Both the position numbers and the translations under genes were made by a program. A stretch of DNA of 64,000 nt, taken from Bacillota bacterium. Lineage in GTDB: Bacteria; Bacillota; Sulfobacillia; Symbiobacteriales; ZC4RG38. Shown here piece after piece: positions 43,271 to 52,283 of the stretch. The notes beneath the pieces are model-generated. The model saw only the letters and a list, made by a program, of their open reading frames with translations. It made no database searches and was not told where the DNA came from. How positions within the stretch are numbered: the stretch's first letter is position 1; each line of letters opens with the position of its first letter. The stretch spans positions 1 through 64,000 of the forward strand of contig JAKKUO010000003.1 of assembly GCA_021890795.1 (NCBI GenBank). The letters are read 5' to 3'.

Positions 43271-44296
43271 TCAGGGGAGGAAGCGGCCATCGACCAGGTC
43301 CTCATAGGCCACGGGGGCCTCGATGACCCCCTTCGCGACCAGCCAGGCCGAGACCGGCTCCAGCTGCTCCCGGGTCGGGAGCTGGGCGGGGGAGAACCGG
43401 TCGACCGGGTAGGTGTCCCGGATGGGCTCGGGGAGCCGGGCCTTCTCCACCAGCAGGGACCGGAACCGGTTGGGGTCCGCGGCGATCTCCGCCACCGCCC
43501 GGTTGTAGGCCGCCAGCATCTTCCGCACCGCGTCCCCCTTCTCCGCCAGGGCCTTTTCCGAGAAGAGGATGACGCTCTGGCTGAGGTTTCTGCCCATCTT
43601 GCTGTCGTCGGCCAGCACCTTCGCCCCCTGGACCTCCGCCAGGTAGGCCAGGGGGTCTGGCAGGCAGGCGGCCTCCACCTGGCCGCTCATCAGCATCTCA
43701 AACCGGGTCGGGATCTGGGGGATGGAGGTGGTCTTGATCTCCTCGGGCCGGAAGCCAACCTCCTCCAGCAGCTTCTCCGTCACGTAGTGGATGATGGAGT
43801 TGTTGGAGATCGCGATGGGCACTCCCTTCAGATCCTCCAGGGCCCGGGCCTGGGACCGGGGCGAGGCGAGGATGAGGAACCGGCCCTCCTGGGGGGTGGC
43901 CCCGAGGCTGAGGGAGATGATCTTCACCCTGGCGCCGCTGGCCACCAGGGTGGTGGCGGCCACGGTGTCCGCGATGGCCCCGTCGATCTGGCCGGCGGTG
44001 AGGGCCACGTCCCGCTCGTCGGCGCTGCGGAAGTTGACCAGCTCCACCTCCACGCCGGCCTCCCGGAAGTAGCCCTGGGCCTCGGCCACCCAGAAGGGCA
44101 GCCCGTCCACGATGGGCAGCATGCCCACCCGGAGCTTCGCGCCCGGCTGGCCCTCCCCGGCGCCGGCACCGGTCGCGCCCGCCGGGGGGGCCTCCTTGGC
44201 GTCCGCACCGTCCTGCCCCGTCGCCCCCCGGCCGCACCCGGCCAGAAGGGTCGTGAGGGCCAGCAGCGCCGCCATCGCCATCCGCAGGTGCTTCAT
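43271..44296 (-). CDS. ABC transporter binding lipoprotein, SsuA/NMT1-like
   Basis: A 341-residue solute-binding protein with lipobox LLAGC and an Ala/Gly linker. The domain opens LRVGMLPIVDGLPFWVAEAQGYFREAG and contains ALEDLKGVPIAISNNS. The family binds sulfonates, nitrate, aromatic acids or pyrimidine-type thiamine precursors. The ATG 44296 follows GGAGGCACC. Placement between ubiA and menG is unusual and hints at a ligand linked to quinone metabolism, but that is inference. Confidence 0.88.
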   Translation of the reverse strand: MKHLRMAMAALLALTTLLAGCGRGATGQDGADAKEAPPAGATGAGAGEGQPGAKLRVGMLPIVDGLPFWVAEAQGYFREAGVEVELVNFRSADERDVALTAGQIDGAIADTVAATTLVASGARVKIISLSLGATPQEGRFLILASPRSQARALEDLKGVPIAISNNSIIHYVTEKLLEEVGFRPEEIKTTSIPQIPTRFEMLMSGQVEAACLPDPLAYLAEVQGAKVLADDSKMGRNLSQSVILFSEKALAEKGDAVRKMLAAYNRAVAEIAADPNRFRSLLVEKARLPEPIRDTYPVDRFSPAQLPTREQLEPVSAWLVAKGVIEAPVAYEDLVDGRFLP

Positions 44297-44468
44297 CGTC
44301 TGGTGCCTCCTGTGCAGGTCGCTGGGCGGGGTCTGGGGCCGGCGCCCGGGTCCCGGGGCCGTGCCGGCCGCGCCCGTAGCCGGCGCGGCCCTTCGGGCGC
44401 CAGGCGGGCCAGGGGCCCGGGACACGTCCAGGGCCGCCGGCAGCCCGCCGGCGGCCTGGGAGACCGGG

Positions 44469-45398
44469 TCAGGCGGCCACAAGGACCGCCGCCGCGGTGA
44501 AGAGGAAGTACCCGACCGCGATGTAGCCGTTGACGTTGAAGAAGGCGGTGTTGACCCGGGAGAGGTCCGTCGGGGAGATGATCGCGTGCTCGTAGTGCAG
44601 CAGTCCGGCCAGGATCAGCCAGCCCCCCAGGTAGAGCCAGCCAGGCAGCTCCCAGGCCAGAGGGTACCACGCGGGCCAGAACCCTGCCAGGCGCCCGACC
44701 CAGAGGGCCAGCACCGCCACCAGGCCGTGGGCGACCCGGGAGATGAGAAGGGCCCGGGGGATGCCGAACCGGACCGGGATGGAGTGAAGGCCCTCCTGCC
44801 GGTCGAAGTCGTAGTCCTGGGTGGCGTAGATGATGTCAAAGGCCCCGACCCAGAGGGCGACGATGACCCCGAGGAGAAGGGCCAGGCCGTCGATCCGGCC
44901 GGTGACCGCGATGTACCCGCCGAAGGGGGCCCAGCCGTCCGCCAGCCCCAGGATCAGGTGGCAGAGCCAGGTCCACCGCTTGGTGTACGAGTAGATCACC
45001 AGGTTGAAGACCGCCAGGGGGAAGAGGGCGAGGCAGAGGGGGTTGAGCTGCCAGGCCGCCAGCCCCAGCACCCCGATGGAGACCAGGGCCAGGGCCAGCA
45101 CCTCCCCCCGGCTCACCTTGCCCGCGGGCAGGTGGCGGCCCGCAGTCCGGGGGTTCCGGGCATCGATGGCCGCGTCGATGAGCCGGTTGAGGGCCATGGC
45201 CGCGGTCCGGGCGCCGACCATCGCCACCGTCACCCAGAAGAAGACCCGCGGGCTGGGCCACCCCCGGGAGGCAAGGAAGGTCCCCAGGTACGCAAAGGGC
45301 AGGGCGAAGATGGAGTGCTCGAACTTGACCAGCTCCGCATAGGTGCGGATCCTGGCCACCGGGCTGACCCGAGGCCGGGCTTCACCCATCGATGCCAT
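44469..45398 (-). CDS. UbiA-family prenyltransferase, probable MqnP
   Basis: A 309-residue membrane protein with about eight helices. The two aspartate motifs are ALNRLIDAAIDARNPRTAGR and ATQDYDFDRQEG. UbiA enzymes attach an isoprenoid chain to an aromatic ring. Next to UbiD, UbiX and MenG homologues and without other men genes, the best fit is the futalosine-pathway prenyltransferase (MqnP). The start is ATG 45398 behind GGTGGG, overlapping ubiD by 17 bp; ATG 45389 is the alternative. Confidence 0.9.
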   Translation of the reverse strand: MASMGEARPRVSPVARIRTYAELVKFEHSIFALPFAYLGTFLASRGWPSPRVFFWVTVAMVGARTAAMALNRLIDAAIDARNPRTAGRHLPAGKVSRGEVLALALVSIGVLGLAAWQLNPLCLALFPLAVFNLVIYSYTKRWTWLCHLILGLADGWAPFGGYIAVTGRIDGLALLLGVIVALWVGAFDIIYATQDYDFDRQEGLHSIPVRFGIPRALLISRVAHGLVAVLALWVGRLAGFWPAWYPLAWELPGWLYLGGWLILAGLLHYEHAIISPTDLSRVNTAFFNVNGYIAVGYFLFTAAAVLVAA

Positions 45399-46842
45399 AC
45401 TCTGCCCACCGCCTGTCCACGAGGGCCCGGATCGCCTCGTCCATGGTGATCTTCTTCGGCCAGGGCCGGGTGTGGCCTTCCTCCGGCCACTTGGCCGTGG
45501 CATCCACCCCCATCTTGGAGCCGTAGCGCCAGAAGGGGGCGGCGTGGTCGAGGTCGTCCACCGGGCCGTCGCTGAAGAAGATGTCCCGCCGGGGGTCGAC
45601 GTTGTTGAAGACCGTCCAGGCCGTCTCCGAGAGGTTCTGGACGTCGGTGTCCTCGTCCACCACGACGATGAGCTTGGCCAACATCATCAGCCCCAGCCCC
45701 CAGAGGGCGTGGACCACCTTCCGGGCGTGGCCGGGGTACCGCTTCTTAATCCGGACCAGGACGCAGTTGTGGAAGACCCCTTCCGCCGGCATGTTGATGT
45801 CGAGAATCTCCGGCAGCACCATCTGCAGGAGCGGCAGGAAGATCCGCTCCGTCGCCTTGCCCAGGTAGTAGTCTTCCATGGGCGGCCGGCCGACGATGGT
45901 GGCGGGGTAGATGGGGTTCTTCTTCCGGGTGATGGCGGTGACGTGAAAGACGGGATAGGGTTCCGCGGGGCTGTAAAAGCCCGTGTGATCGCCAAAGGGC
46001 CCCTCCATCCGGGTCTCGTCCAGGTCCACATACCCCTCGAGGACGAACTCCGCGTGGGCCGGGACCTCCAGGTCGACGGTCTTGCACCTCACCAGTTCCA
46101 CCGGCTGCTTGCGGAGGAAACCGGCGAACATCAGCTCCGGCACCATGGGGGGGAGGGGCGCGGTCGCGGCGTAGATGGTCGCCGGGTCTGCCCCGAGGGC
46201 CACCGCCACCTCCATCCGGCGGGCCCCCTGCTCCCGGGCCCGGTCCATGTGCCGCTGGCCGTCCTTGTGCTTGTGCCAGTGCATGCCGGTGGTGCGGGCG
46301 TCGTAAACGTGCATCCGGTACATGCCGACGTTCCGCTGGCCGGTCACCGGGTCCCGGGTGAAGACCAGGGGCAGGGTGATGAACCGGCCGCCGTCCTCAG
46401 GCCAGCACTGGAGGATGGGCAGCTTGGTCAGATCCGGCTCGGTCTCCACCACCTCCTGGCAGGGGGCGCGGCTCACCAGCCGGGGTGCGGTGTTCTTGAG
46501 CGCCTCCAGGAGCTTCATGCCGGCGCCCAGCTTGTCCAGGAGGCCACCCCCCGGGGTGGGGAGCTGGAGAAGCTCCCGGATCTCCTGCCCGATCTGGTCG
46601 AGATTCTCCACCCCCAGTGCGAGGCAGATCCGCTCCATGGACCCGAAGGCGTTGATCAGGACCGGGAACTCGGACCCTTCCACGTTCTCGAAGAGCAGGG
46701 CAGGCCCGCCGCCGGGCCGCTTCATCACCCGGTCGGCGATCTCGGTGATCTCCAGGATCGGGCTAACCCGGGCCTTCACCCGGCGCAGCCACCCGCGCTT
46801 TTCCAGCGCGTGGACAAACTCCTGGATGTCGCGAAAGGCCAT
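45382..46842 (-). CDS. UbiD-family decarboxylase, probable MqnL
   Basis: A 486-residue prenylated-FMN-dependent decarboxylase. It has FITLPLVFTRDPVTGQRNVGMYRMHV, EGPFGDHTGFYSP, IVGRPPMEDYYLGKATERIF and VDEDTDVQNLSE, in family order. It would remove the carboxyl group from the prenylated naphthoate in the futalosine route (MqnL). It needs the cofactor made by UbiX, encoded about 1.3 kb away. The start is ATG 46842 behind GAGGTG. Confidence 0.92.
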   Translation of the reverse strand: MAFRDIQEFVHALEKRGWLRRVKARVSPILEITEIADRVMKRPGGGPALLFENVEGSEFPVLINAFGSMERICLALGVENLDQIGQEIRELLQLPTPGGGLLDKLGAGMKLLEALKNTAPRLVSRAPCQEVVETEPDLTKLPILQCWPEDGGRFITLPLVFTRDPVTGQRNVGMYRMHVYDARTTGMHWHKHKDGQRHMDRAREQGARRMEVAVALGADPATIYAATAPLPPMVPELMFAGFLRKQPVELVRCKTVDLEVPAHAEFVLEGYVDLDETRMEGPFGDHTGFYSPAEPYPVFHVTAITRKKNPIYPATIVGRPPMEDYYLGKATERIFLPLLQMVLPEILDINMPAEGVFHNCVLVRIKKRYPGHARKVVHALWGLGLMMLAKLIVVVDEDTDVQNLSETAWTVFNNVDPRRDIFFSDGPVDDLDHAAPFWRYGSKMGVDATAKWPEEGHTRPWPKKITMDEAIRALVDRRWAEYGIDG

Positions 46843-46948
46843 CGGGGCAGCACCTCTAGTTCTCAGGTTCACTTATCCGAACCCGCGCCGGGCCGGAGCC
46901 GGGTGAACACGAAAAATCGGCGCTCGGCGGCCCGATCGCGCCACATTC

Positions 46949-46977
46949 AGTCTAACAACTTCGACAGGCGGTGTCAA
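46949..46977 (-). promoter_or_regulatory. Sigma-A promoter of the ubiD-ubiA-ABC-menG run
   Basis: TTGACA (46972-46977), a 17-nt spacer and TAGACT (46949-46954) on the minus strand, with a leader of about 100 nt before ubiD. It has the same spacing and -35 context as the promoter at the left window edge. Confidence 0.75.
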
Positions 46978-47038
46978 CGAAGGCCGGAGGGCGTCAGCCG
47001 GTGCCAACGGAAACCGGGGCGCCCCCGAGGGCCGCCCG

Positions 47039-48016
47039 TCAGCCACCGGGTTCGCCACCGCCGCCCGCGAGCACCTGCACCAGCACTTCCACCCCAAGCC
47101 CCCGGCGGGGGGACCCCTCCGGGGCCCGGGCCGCCCGGGCCAGACCGAGGACCCGGTCCCGGTGCTTCGCCAGGGCCGCGGCTAGCTCCCCCAGGGTCCG
47201 GATGCCGACCCCCCGGAGCTGGTCCGCCAGAGCCTCCGGGGTCCCGGCGGCCATCTCCCCCAGCCCCGCCCCCAGGACCCCGGCCACCGCCTCGTCCAGC
47301 TGGCGGCACGCCGGGTCTGTGCGGATGAAGGCGGCCAGGGAGACCGGGTCGATGGCCACCGCCTCCGGCCGGGAGCGCACCGCTTCGCTGAGCTGCTGGG
47401 AGTAGGCGGCCAGCTCGTTCCGGAGCCGGATGAACTCGTCGTCCGCCAACTCCAGCAGACTGGCCAGGATGGAGAACCGGCGGCGGATGGGCGCGGGGAT
47501 GGTGTGGGCCGCCTTGTACCCCAGGTCGTGCTCGATCTCAGCCCACGCGTGCTGGAGGATCGACCGGATCTGGATTTCAAAGCTGAGGCCGGCGAGCCGC
47601 CGGACCGCTGCCGGCTCCCCGGGATCCGCCGCCAGCCGGCAGATCTTGTGGACCGAGGCGTAGCCGAACCGGTCCGGCTCCTGGGCCCGGCGCTTGTCCA
47701 CGGACCGCTCCGGGTCGACGGCGAAGGCCCCGTCCACCAGGGCCACCACCCGGTCCACATCGTCGGCAAAGTACGTGATGACCCGGAGCCCCAGGAGGTC
47801 GGTGACGTCGCTGAGGCTCCGGTACTCCTTGCCCTGGCGCCGGAGCTTTTCGGCCAGGCTGTCCGGGTGCTTCACCCGGTAGGTGACGGAGTGGACCCGG
47901 ATCCGCTGGCTTTCCAGCATCTGGAGGAGCCGCGGGTAGACCAGGGCCCCAAGCTCTTCGTAGAGGGGCTGCAGGGAGCGGAACTCCGCCACCATCGCCC
48001 CGATCCTGTCCTCCAT
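47039..48016 (-). CDS. Stand-alone (p)ppGpp synthetase (RelA/SpoT domain) with C-terminal extension
   Basis: A 325-residue protein whose first about 215 residues are a RelA/SpoT synthetase domain. Motifs are VTYRVKHPDSLAEKLRRQ, DLLGLRVITYFADDVDRV, FGYASVHKICRL and EIQIRSILQHAWAEIEHDLGYK. There is no HD hydrolase, TGS or ACT domain, so it resembles small alarmone synthetases but carries about 110 extra residues with Leu/Ala-rich helices of unknown role. The start is ATG 48016 behind GGGGGG. It is divergent from ubiX. Confidence 0.88.
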   Translation of the reverse strand: MEDRIGAMVAEFRSLQPLYEELGALVYPRLLQMLESQRIRVHSVTYRVKHPDSLAEKLRRQGKEYRSLSDVTDLLGLRVITYFADDVDRVVALVDGAFAVDPERSVDKRRAQEPDRFGYASVHKICRLAADPGEPAAVRRLAGLSFEIQIRSILQHAWAEIEHDLGYKAAHTIPAPIRRRFSILASLLELADDEFIRLRNELAAYSQQLSEAVRSRPEAVAIDPVSLAAFIRTDPACRQLDEAVAGVLGAGLGEMAAGTPEALADQLRGVGIRTLGELAAALAKHRDRVLGLARAARAPEGSPRRGLGVEVLVQVLAGGGGEPGG

Positions 48017-48078
48017 CCTGTTCCCCCCGGCTTGCTCTCCTGGGCCCCGGCCGGGGGCCTGGTGGAGCGCCCCGGCCA

Positions 48079-48087
48079 TGGTATACT
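48079..48087 (+). promoter_or_regulatory. Extended -10 promoter of ubiX
   Basis: TGGTATACT forms an extended -10 about 36 nt before the ubiX start. No good -35 is present, as expected for this promoter type. Confidence 0.55.
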
Positions 48088-48122
48088 GGTTCCAAGTAAA
48101 GGACCGGGTGAGGAGGCAACCC

Positions 48123-48692
48123 ATGCGGATCATCGTCGGCGTCAGCGGCGCTAGCGGGGTGATCTATGCGGTCCGGCTGCTGGAGGTGCTCCGGGAGCTG
48201 GGGGTCGAGACCCATCTGGTCATGACCGGCTGGGCCCGGCGCACCCTGGAGCAGGAACTGGGCCGGAGCCCCGGGGAGGTCATGGCCCTCGCCAGCCGCA
48301 CCTACAGCATCGCCGATCTCTCGGCCCCCATCGCCAGCGGCTCCTTCCGGACCGCCGGCATGGTGGTGGTCCCCTGCAGCATGAAGAGCCTGGCCGCCAT
48401 TGCCAGCGGCCTGTCCGGGGACCTCCTGAGCCGGGCGGCAGACGTCTGCCTCAAGGAGCGCCGCACCTTGGTGCTCTGCCCTCGGGAGACGCCGCTCAAT
48501 GCCATCCACCTGGAGAATATGCTCCGGCTCAGCCGGGCCGGCGCCATCATCATGCCGCCGGTGCCCGCCTTCTACCACCGGCCCCGGACCCTCGACGAGG
48601 TTGTGGACCATTTCGTCGGCCGGATCCTGGACCACTTCGGGCTGGAGCACGGGCTCTACCGGGAGTGGCAGGGAATCGAGGGCGAGGAATAG
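48123..48692 (+). CDS. ubiX: Flavin prenyltransferase UbiX
   Basis: A 189-residue protein starting MRIIVGVSGASGVIYAVRLLE, with VVVPCSMKSLAAIASGLS and LCPRETPLNAIHLENMLRLS, all diagnostic for UbiX/Pad1. It makes the prenylated FMN used by UbiD decarboxylases. The start is ATG 48123 behind GGAGG, not the upstream ATG that overlaps the -10 box. It ends one base before the convergent methyltransferase gene. Confidence 0.95.
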   Translation: MRIIVGVSGASGVIYAVRLLEVLRELGVETHLVMTGWARRTLEQELGRSPGEVMALASRTYSIADLSAPIASGSFRTAGMVVVPCSMKSLAAIASGLSGDLLSRAADVCLKERRTLVLCPRETPLNAIHLENMLRLSRAGAIIMPPVPAFYHRPRTLDEVVDHFVGRILDHFGLEHGLYREWQGIEGEE

Positions 48693-48693
48693 G

Positions 48694-49701
48694 TCACGGG
48701 GCGGCACCGTCCGCCCCCGCTGCCCCGGGGTCCTGACGGCGGCCATCCCGGCCCGAGGCCGCCCGGGCCATGGCCGCCTCCGCCGCGGCGATCCGCCGCC
48801 GGGCCAGTTCCACGTACTCGGGTTTGATGTCGTACCCCACGTACCGCCGGCCGGCCAGAAGGGCGGCCACACAGGTGGTGCCCGAGCCGCAGAAGGGGTC
48901 CAGCACCACGTCCCCGGCAAAGCTGTAGAGCTGGATCAGTCTGGCCGGCAGCTCCAGGGGGAAGGGGGCCGGGTGGCCGACCCGCCGGGCGGACTCGGTG
49001 GGGAAGGTCCAGACGCTCTGGGTGTACTCCAGGAACTGCTCCCGGGTGATGGTGTCCTGCCGGCCGGCCCGGGCCCGGCGGTAGACCTCCTTGCAGAAGA
49101 CCAGGATGTACTCGTGCCGGTCCCGCAGGGAGGGGTTGCTGGCGGACTGCCAGGAGCCCCAGGCGCAGGAGCCGCCGGCGCTGGCCCCCTTGTCCCAGAT
49201 GATCTCCCCCCGCATCAGGTAGCCGAGTTCGAGCATGTCCAGGGTGATGTACGAGGCGAGGGGGATGTAGGGCTTCCGGCCCACGTTGGCCACGTTGATG
49301 CAGACCCGGCCCCCCGGGGCCAGGACCCGGTAGACCTCCCGGAAGACGTCCCGGAGGAGCTGCCGGTACTCGTCCAGGGTCATGTCCTCGTCGTAGTCCT
49401 TGCCCACCCCGTAGGGGGGCGAGGTGATCACCAGGTGGACCGAGTGGTCGGGAAGCTCGGGCATGGAGCGGGCGTCCCGGCAGTAGATGCGGTTGGCCAC
49501 CCCTGGGGGCAGCTCAGCGCCGATGCCCACCGCATCCCCGGTGCCAGGGAGGTTCAGGCCCGCGTAGAGCCGTCGGGCGTAGAAGGGGCTGGAGTCGTGG
49601 CTGACCCGCTCGGAGACGCCGAAGGAGCTGGTCCGGCTGCGGATCCGCCGGGGCTGGGGCCGGGGGTCGGTCCGGTCGGGCTGGGGATTGGCGTTGCCCA
49701 T
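48694..49701 (-). CDS. Orphan DNA methyltransferase (beta class, probably N4-cytosine)
   Basis: A 335-residue DNA methyltransferase. The catalytic motif TSPPYGVGKDYD is near residue 92 and the SAM motif DPFCGSGTTCVAALLAGR is near residue 285, the beta-class order. The SPPY form is typical of N4-cytosine enzymes, although some N6-adenine enzymes share it. No restriction endonuclease is adjacent. The start is ATG 49701 behind AGGAGG. It might protect DNA or mark it for regulation; the recognition site cannot be read from sequence. Confidence 0.88.
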   Translation of the reverse strand: MGNANPQPDRTDPRPQPRRIRSRTSSFGVSERVSHDSSPFYARRLYAGLNLPGTGDAVGIGAELPPGVANRIYCRDARSMPELPDHSVHLVITSPPYGVGKDYDEDMTLDEYRQLLRDVFREVYRVLAPGGRVCINVANVGRKPYIPLASYITLDMLELGYLMRGEIIWDKGASAGGSCAWGSWQSASNPSLRDRHEYILVFCKEVYRRARAGRQDTITREQFLEYTQSVWTFPTESARRVGHPAPFPLELPARLIQLYSFAGDVVLDPFCGSGTTCVAALLAGRRYVGYDIKPEYVELARRRIAAAEAAMARAASGRDGRRQDPGAAGADGAAP

Positions 49702-49995
49702 GGTGGCCTCAACCTCCTGTAGGGCGCGCGCCGTGGCCGGGGCCGGACCCGGCCGGCCCCGGCCACGATCTGGCCGGTTCTCTCCCGTTCCCTCGGGAAA
49801 GAGGGTTCGCGGCCGGGGGCCCCTTTTCCTTCTCCGGAAATTCTCTTTCCGGGAAGAGGGTTCGCGGCCTCGCCCCCTTTTCCTGCTGCCGGGGGCGCAG
49901 CACCCCCTGCCGGCGCGACCCACCTCCGGCACCCGGGTCCTCCGGAGGTTTGACGCGCCTCAGCCCCCGGCCGTTCCCCCGGCCGGGGCAGAGCA
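49702..49995. repeat. Gap with an imperfect 45-bp direct repeat
   Basis: The gap before the sucD terminator holds no gene I can support. Copies at 49793-49837 and 49849-49892 share GAGGGTTCGCGGCC and CCCCTTTTCCT. Promoter elements for the methyltransferase were not clear. Confidence 0.6.
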
Positions 49996-50028
49996 AGGGG
50001 CGCCGGGCCTGTCGGGCCCGGCGCCCCT
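49996..50028 (-). terminator. Terminator of the sucCD operon
   Basis: A perfect 14-bp stem (49996-50009 with 50015-50028) and five-base loop lie 30 bp after the sucD stop. Confidence 0.7.
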
Positions 50029-50057
50029 CTGGATCCGCCGCCGTCACCCCGATACCG

Positions 50058-50927
50058 TTACCCCAGCTTCTGCCGGACCAGGTCCGCAACCTCCCAGGGC
50101 AGGGAGGCCACCGCGACCCCCGCGGCCTCCAGGGCCTGGACCTTGGACTGGTAGGTACCCCGGTTGCCCTCGATGATCGCCCCGGCGTGGCCCATCCGCT
50201 TGCCGGGCGGGGCGGACCGCCCGGCCAGGAAGGCCACCACCGGCTTGGTCACGTGGGCCTTGATGTACTCGGCCGCCAGCTCTTCCTGGATCCCGCCGAT
50301 CTCGCCGACCATGACGATCACCTTGGTCTCCGGGTCCTGCTCGAAGAGCTCCAGAGCCTCGATGAAGTTGACGCCGATCACCCGGTCGCCGCCCATGCCG
50401 ATGACCGTGCTCTGGCCAAAGCCGGCCCGGGTCAGGGTGTAGGCGATCTCATAGGAGAGGGTGCCGGAACGGGCCACCACCCCCACCGGCCCCGGGGTGT
50501 AGATGTGGTTGGGCATGATGCCCATCTTGCACTTGCCGGGGGAGATGATGCCGAAGGTGTTGGGGCCGATCACCCGCACCCCCGCCTTGCGGGCGGCGGC
50601 GTGGATCTCCATCGCGTCCTGGGTTGGGATGTGCTCCGGGATCAGCACCAGCACCTCGACCCCGGCGTCGATGGCCTCCAGGGCCGCGTCCTTGGCAAAC
50701 CGGGCCGGCACAAAGACGATGGAGGCGTTGGCACCGTACCGCTCCACGGCCTCGTGCACCGTGGCCACCACCGGCACCCCGTGGACCTGCTGCCCGGCCT
50801 TGTCGAAGTTGACCCCGGCCACCACCTGGGTACCGTAGGCCAGCATCTGGGCCGTGTGGAAGGAGCCCTGGTTGCCGGTGATGCCCTGCACCACGACCCG
50901 GGTGTCCTTGTCGATAATGACCGCCAT
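50058..50927 (-). CDS. sucD: Succinyl-CoA synthetase alpha subunit
   Basis: A 289-residue protein of normal length. The CoA-binding N-terminus is [15 protein letters not shown], the phosphohistidine is in [10 protein letters not shown], and [19 protein letters not shown] lies at the ligase centre (most homologues have Cys-Pro in place of the Thr-Phe). With SucC it interconverts succinyl-CoA and succinate with nucleotide phosphorylation. It lies three bases after sucC. Confidence 0.95.
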   Translation of the reverse strand: MAVIIDKDTRVVVQGITGNQGSFHTAQMLAYGTQVVAGVNFDKAGQQVHGVPVVATVHEAVERYGANASIVFVPARFAKDAALEAIDAGVEVLVLIPEHIPTQDAMEIHAAARKAGVRVIGPNTFGIISPGKCKMGIMPNHIYTPGPVGVVARSGTLSYEIAYTLTRAGFGQSTVIGMGGDRVIGVNFIEALELFEQDPETKVIVMVGEIGGIQEELAAEYIKAHVTKPVVAFLAGRSAPPGKRMGHAGAIIEGNRGTYQSKVQALEAAGVAVASLPWEVADLVRQKLG

Positions 50928-50930
50928 CGT

Positions 50931-52046
50931 TCAGCGCCCCTCCCCGTAGGCCGCCGCCACCACAGCCTTCGCGGCCTCGCCCATGTCGGTGTAGGCGTGG
51001 ATGCCAGCCTCCGCCAGAATCCGCCGGCCTTCCTCGTCGTTGGTGCCGACCAGGCGCACCACCAGGGGGACGGGGATGCCCTCGGTCTCCTTCACCGTCA
51101 CGATCGCCCGGGCTACATCGTCGCAGCGGGTGATGCCACCGAAGATGTTGATTAGGATCGCCTTCGGCTTGGTCTCCAGGAGGAACCGGATCGCCTGGGC
51201 CATGGGCTCGACGCTGGCCCCGCCGCCGGCGTCCAGGAAGTTGGCCGGCCGGCCGCCGTAGAGGGAGAGCACATCGAGGGTGCCCATGGCCATGCCGGCG
51301 CCGTTGGCCATAACCGCGATGTCCCCGTCCAGCTGGACGAAGGCGAGGCCCGTGGCCCGGACCTTCCGCTCCAGCTCGGTACCCTCCTCCACCCGGGGGA
51401 GCTCGGGGTGACGGAAGAGGGCGTCGTCCTCCACGTTCAGCCGGCTGTCCGCAGCGATGAGCCGGTCGCCCACCACCGCCAAGGGGTTGATCTCTACCAG
51501 TTCCGCGTCGTACTTGCGGAAGGCGGTGTACATCTTCGCCAGGATGTCGGCGAACTGCTTGGCCAGGTCGCCGGAAAGGCCGAGCCGCCGGGCGATCTCC
51601 CGGCCGTGGAAGGGCAGAAGCCCGGTGGTGATGTCGATGTTCTTCTTGACGATGTACTCTTCGGGCACTTCCTCGATGTTCACACCGCCGTGGGCGGAGG
51701 CGATGACCAGGGGCTGCCGGGCCTGACCGTCGACGGTGATGGAGACGTAGAGTTCCCGGTCGATCTTGAGCTGCTGCTCGACCCACACCTTTTCGACGAT
51801 GTAGCCCTTGAGGTTCATCCCGAGGATCTCCGCCGCCCGCTGCCGGGCCTCCTCCGGGGTGTTGGCCAGCTTGATGCCGCCGGCCTTGCCCCGGCCGCCC
51901 ACCAGCACCTGGGCCTTGACGGCGCAGGGGCCAATCTCCCGGGCCGCCGCCTCAGCCTCCTCCGGCGTGGTGGCCAGCCGGCCCTGGGGAGTCGGGATGC
52001 CTACCTCGGCCAGCAAGGACTTGGCGAGGTACTCGTAGAGCTTCAT
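50931..52046 (-). CDS. sucC: Succinyl-CoA synthetase beta subunit
   Basis: A 371-residue ATP-grasp subunit. It starts MKLYEYLAKSLLAEVGIPTP and contains VKAQVLVGGRGKAGGIKLA, EINPLAVV, NGAGMAMGTLDVL and NIFGGITRCDDVA. The start is ATG 52046 behind GGAGGTGG; the 41 codons upstream in frame are leader and promoter. Together with aconitase and the dehydrogenase at 55.6-56.7 kb it supplies TCA-cycle steps in this region. Confidence 0.95.
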   Translation of the reverse strand: MKLYEYLAKSLLAEVGIPTPQGRLATTPEEAEAAAREIGPCAVKAQVLVGGRGKAGGIKLANTPEEARQRAAEILGMNLKGYIVEKVWVEQQLKIDRELYVSITVDGQARQPLVIASAHGGVNIEEVPEEYIVKKNIDITTGLLPFHGREIARRLGLSGDLAKQFADILAKMYTAFRKYDAELVEINPLAVVGDRLIAADSRLNVEDDALFRHPELPRVEEGTELERKVRATGLAFVQLDGDIAVMANGAGMAMGTLDVLSLYGGRPANFLDAGGGASVEPMAQAIRFLLETKPKAILINIFGGITRCDDVARAIVTVKETEGIPVPLVVRLVGTNDEEGRRILAEAGIHAYTDMGEAAKAVVAAAYGEGR

Positions 52047-52149
52047 CAGCCCACCTCCAGCGTCTCGGAGCCGTCCCCCCGGCGCCGTGGCACCGGTGCT
52101 GCTCCGGGTGCCGCCGGCGCCGCCGCCCCGGGGGTGCGCATCCTCTCCG

Positions 52150-52179
52150 ATTGTACCAAAGTTAAACAAGCTAGTTCAA
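52150..52179 (-). promoter_or_regulatory. Sigma-A promoter of sucCD
   Basis: TTGAAC (52174-52179), an 18-nt spacer and TACAAT (52150-52155) on the minus strand. The -35 lies in a GTTC-AAC-GAAC dyad (52174-52184). Confidence 0.7.
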
Positions 52180-52283
52180 CGAACTTCAAGATTCCAGAAT
52201 CAAAAGCGGCAGAGCCGGCACCCTTCCCCGGGGCCGGCCCTGTTGTTGTTGCCGCCGCCCGCGCCCGCCGCCAGGCGCCGCGC

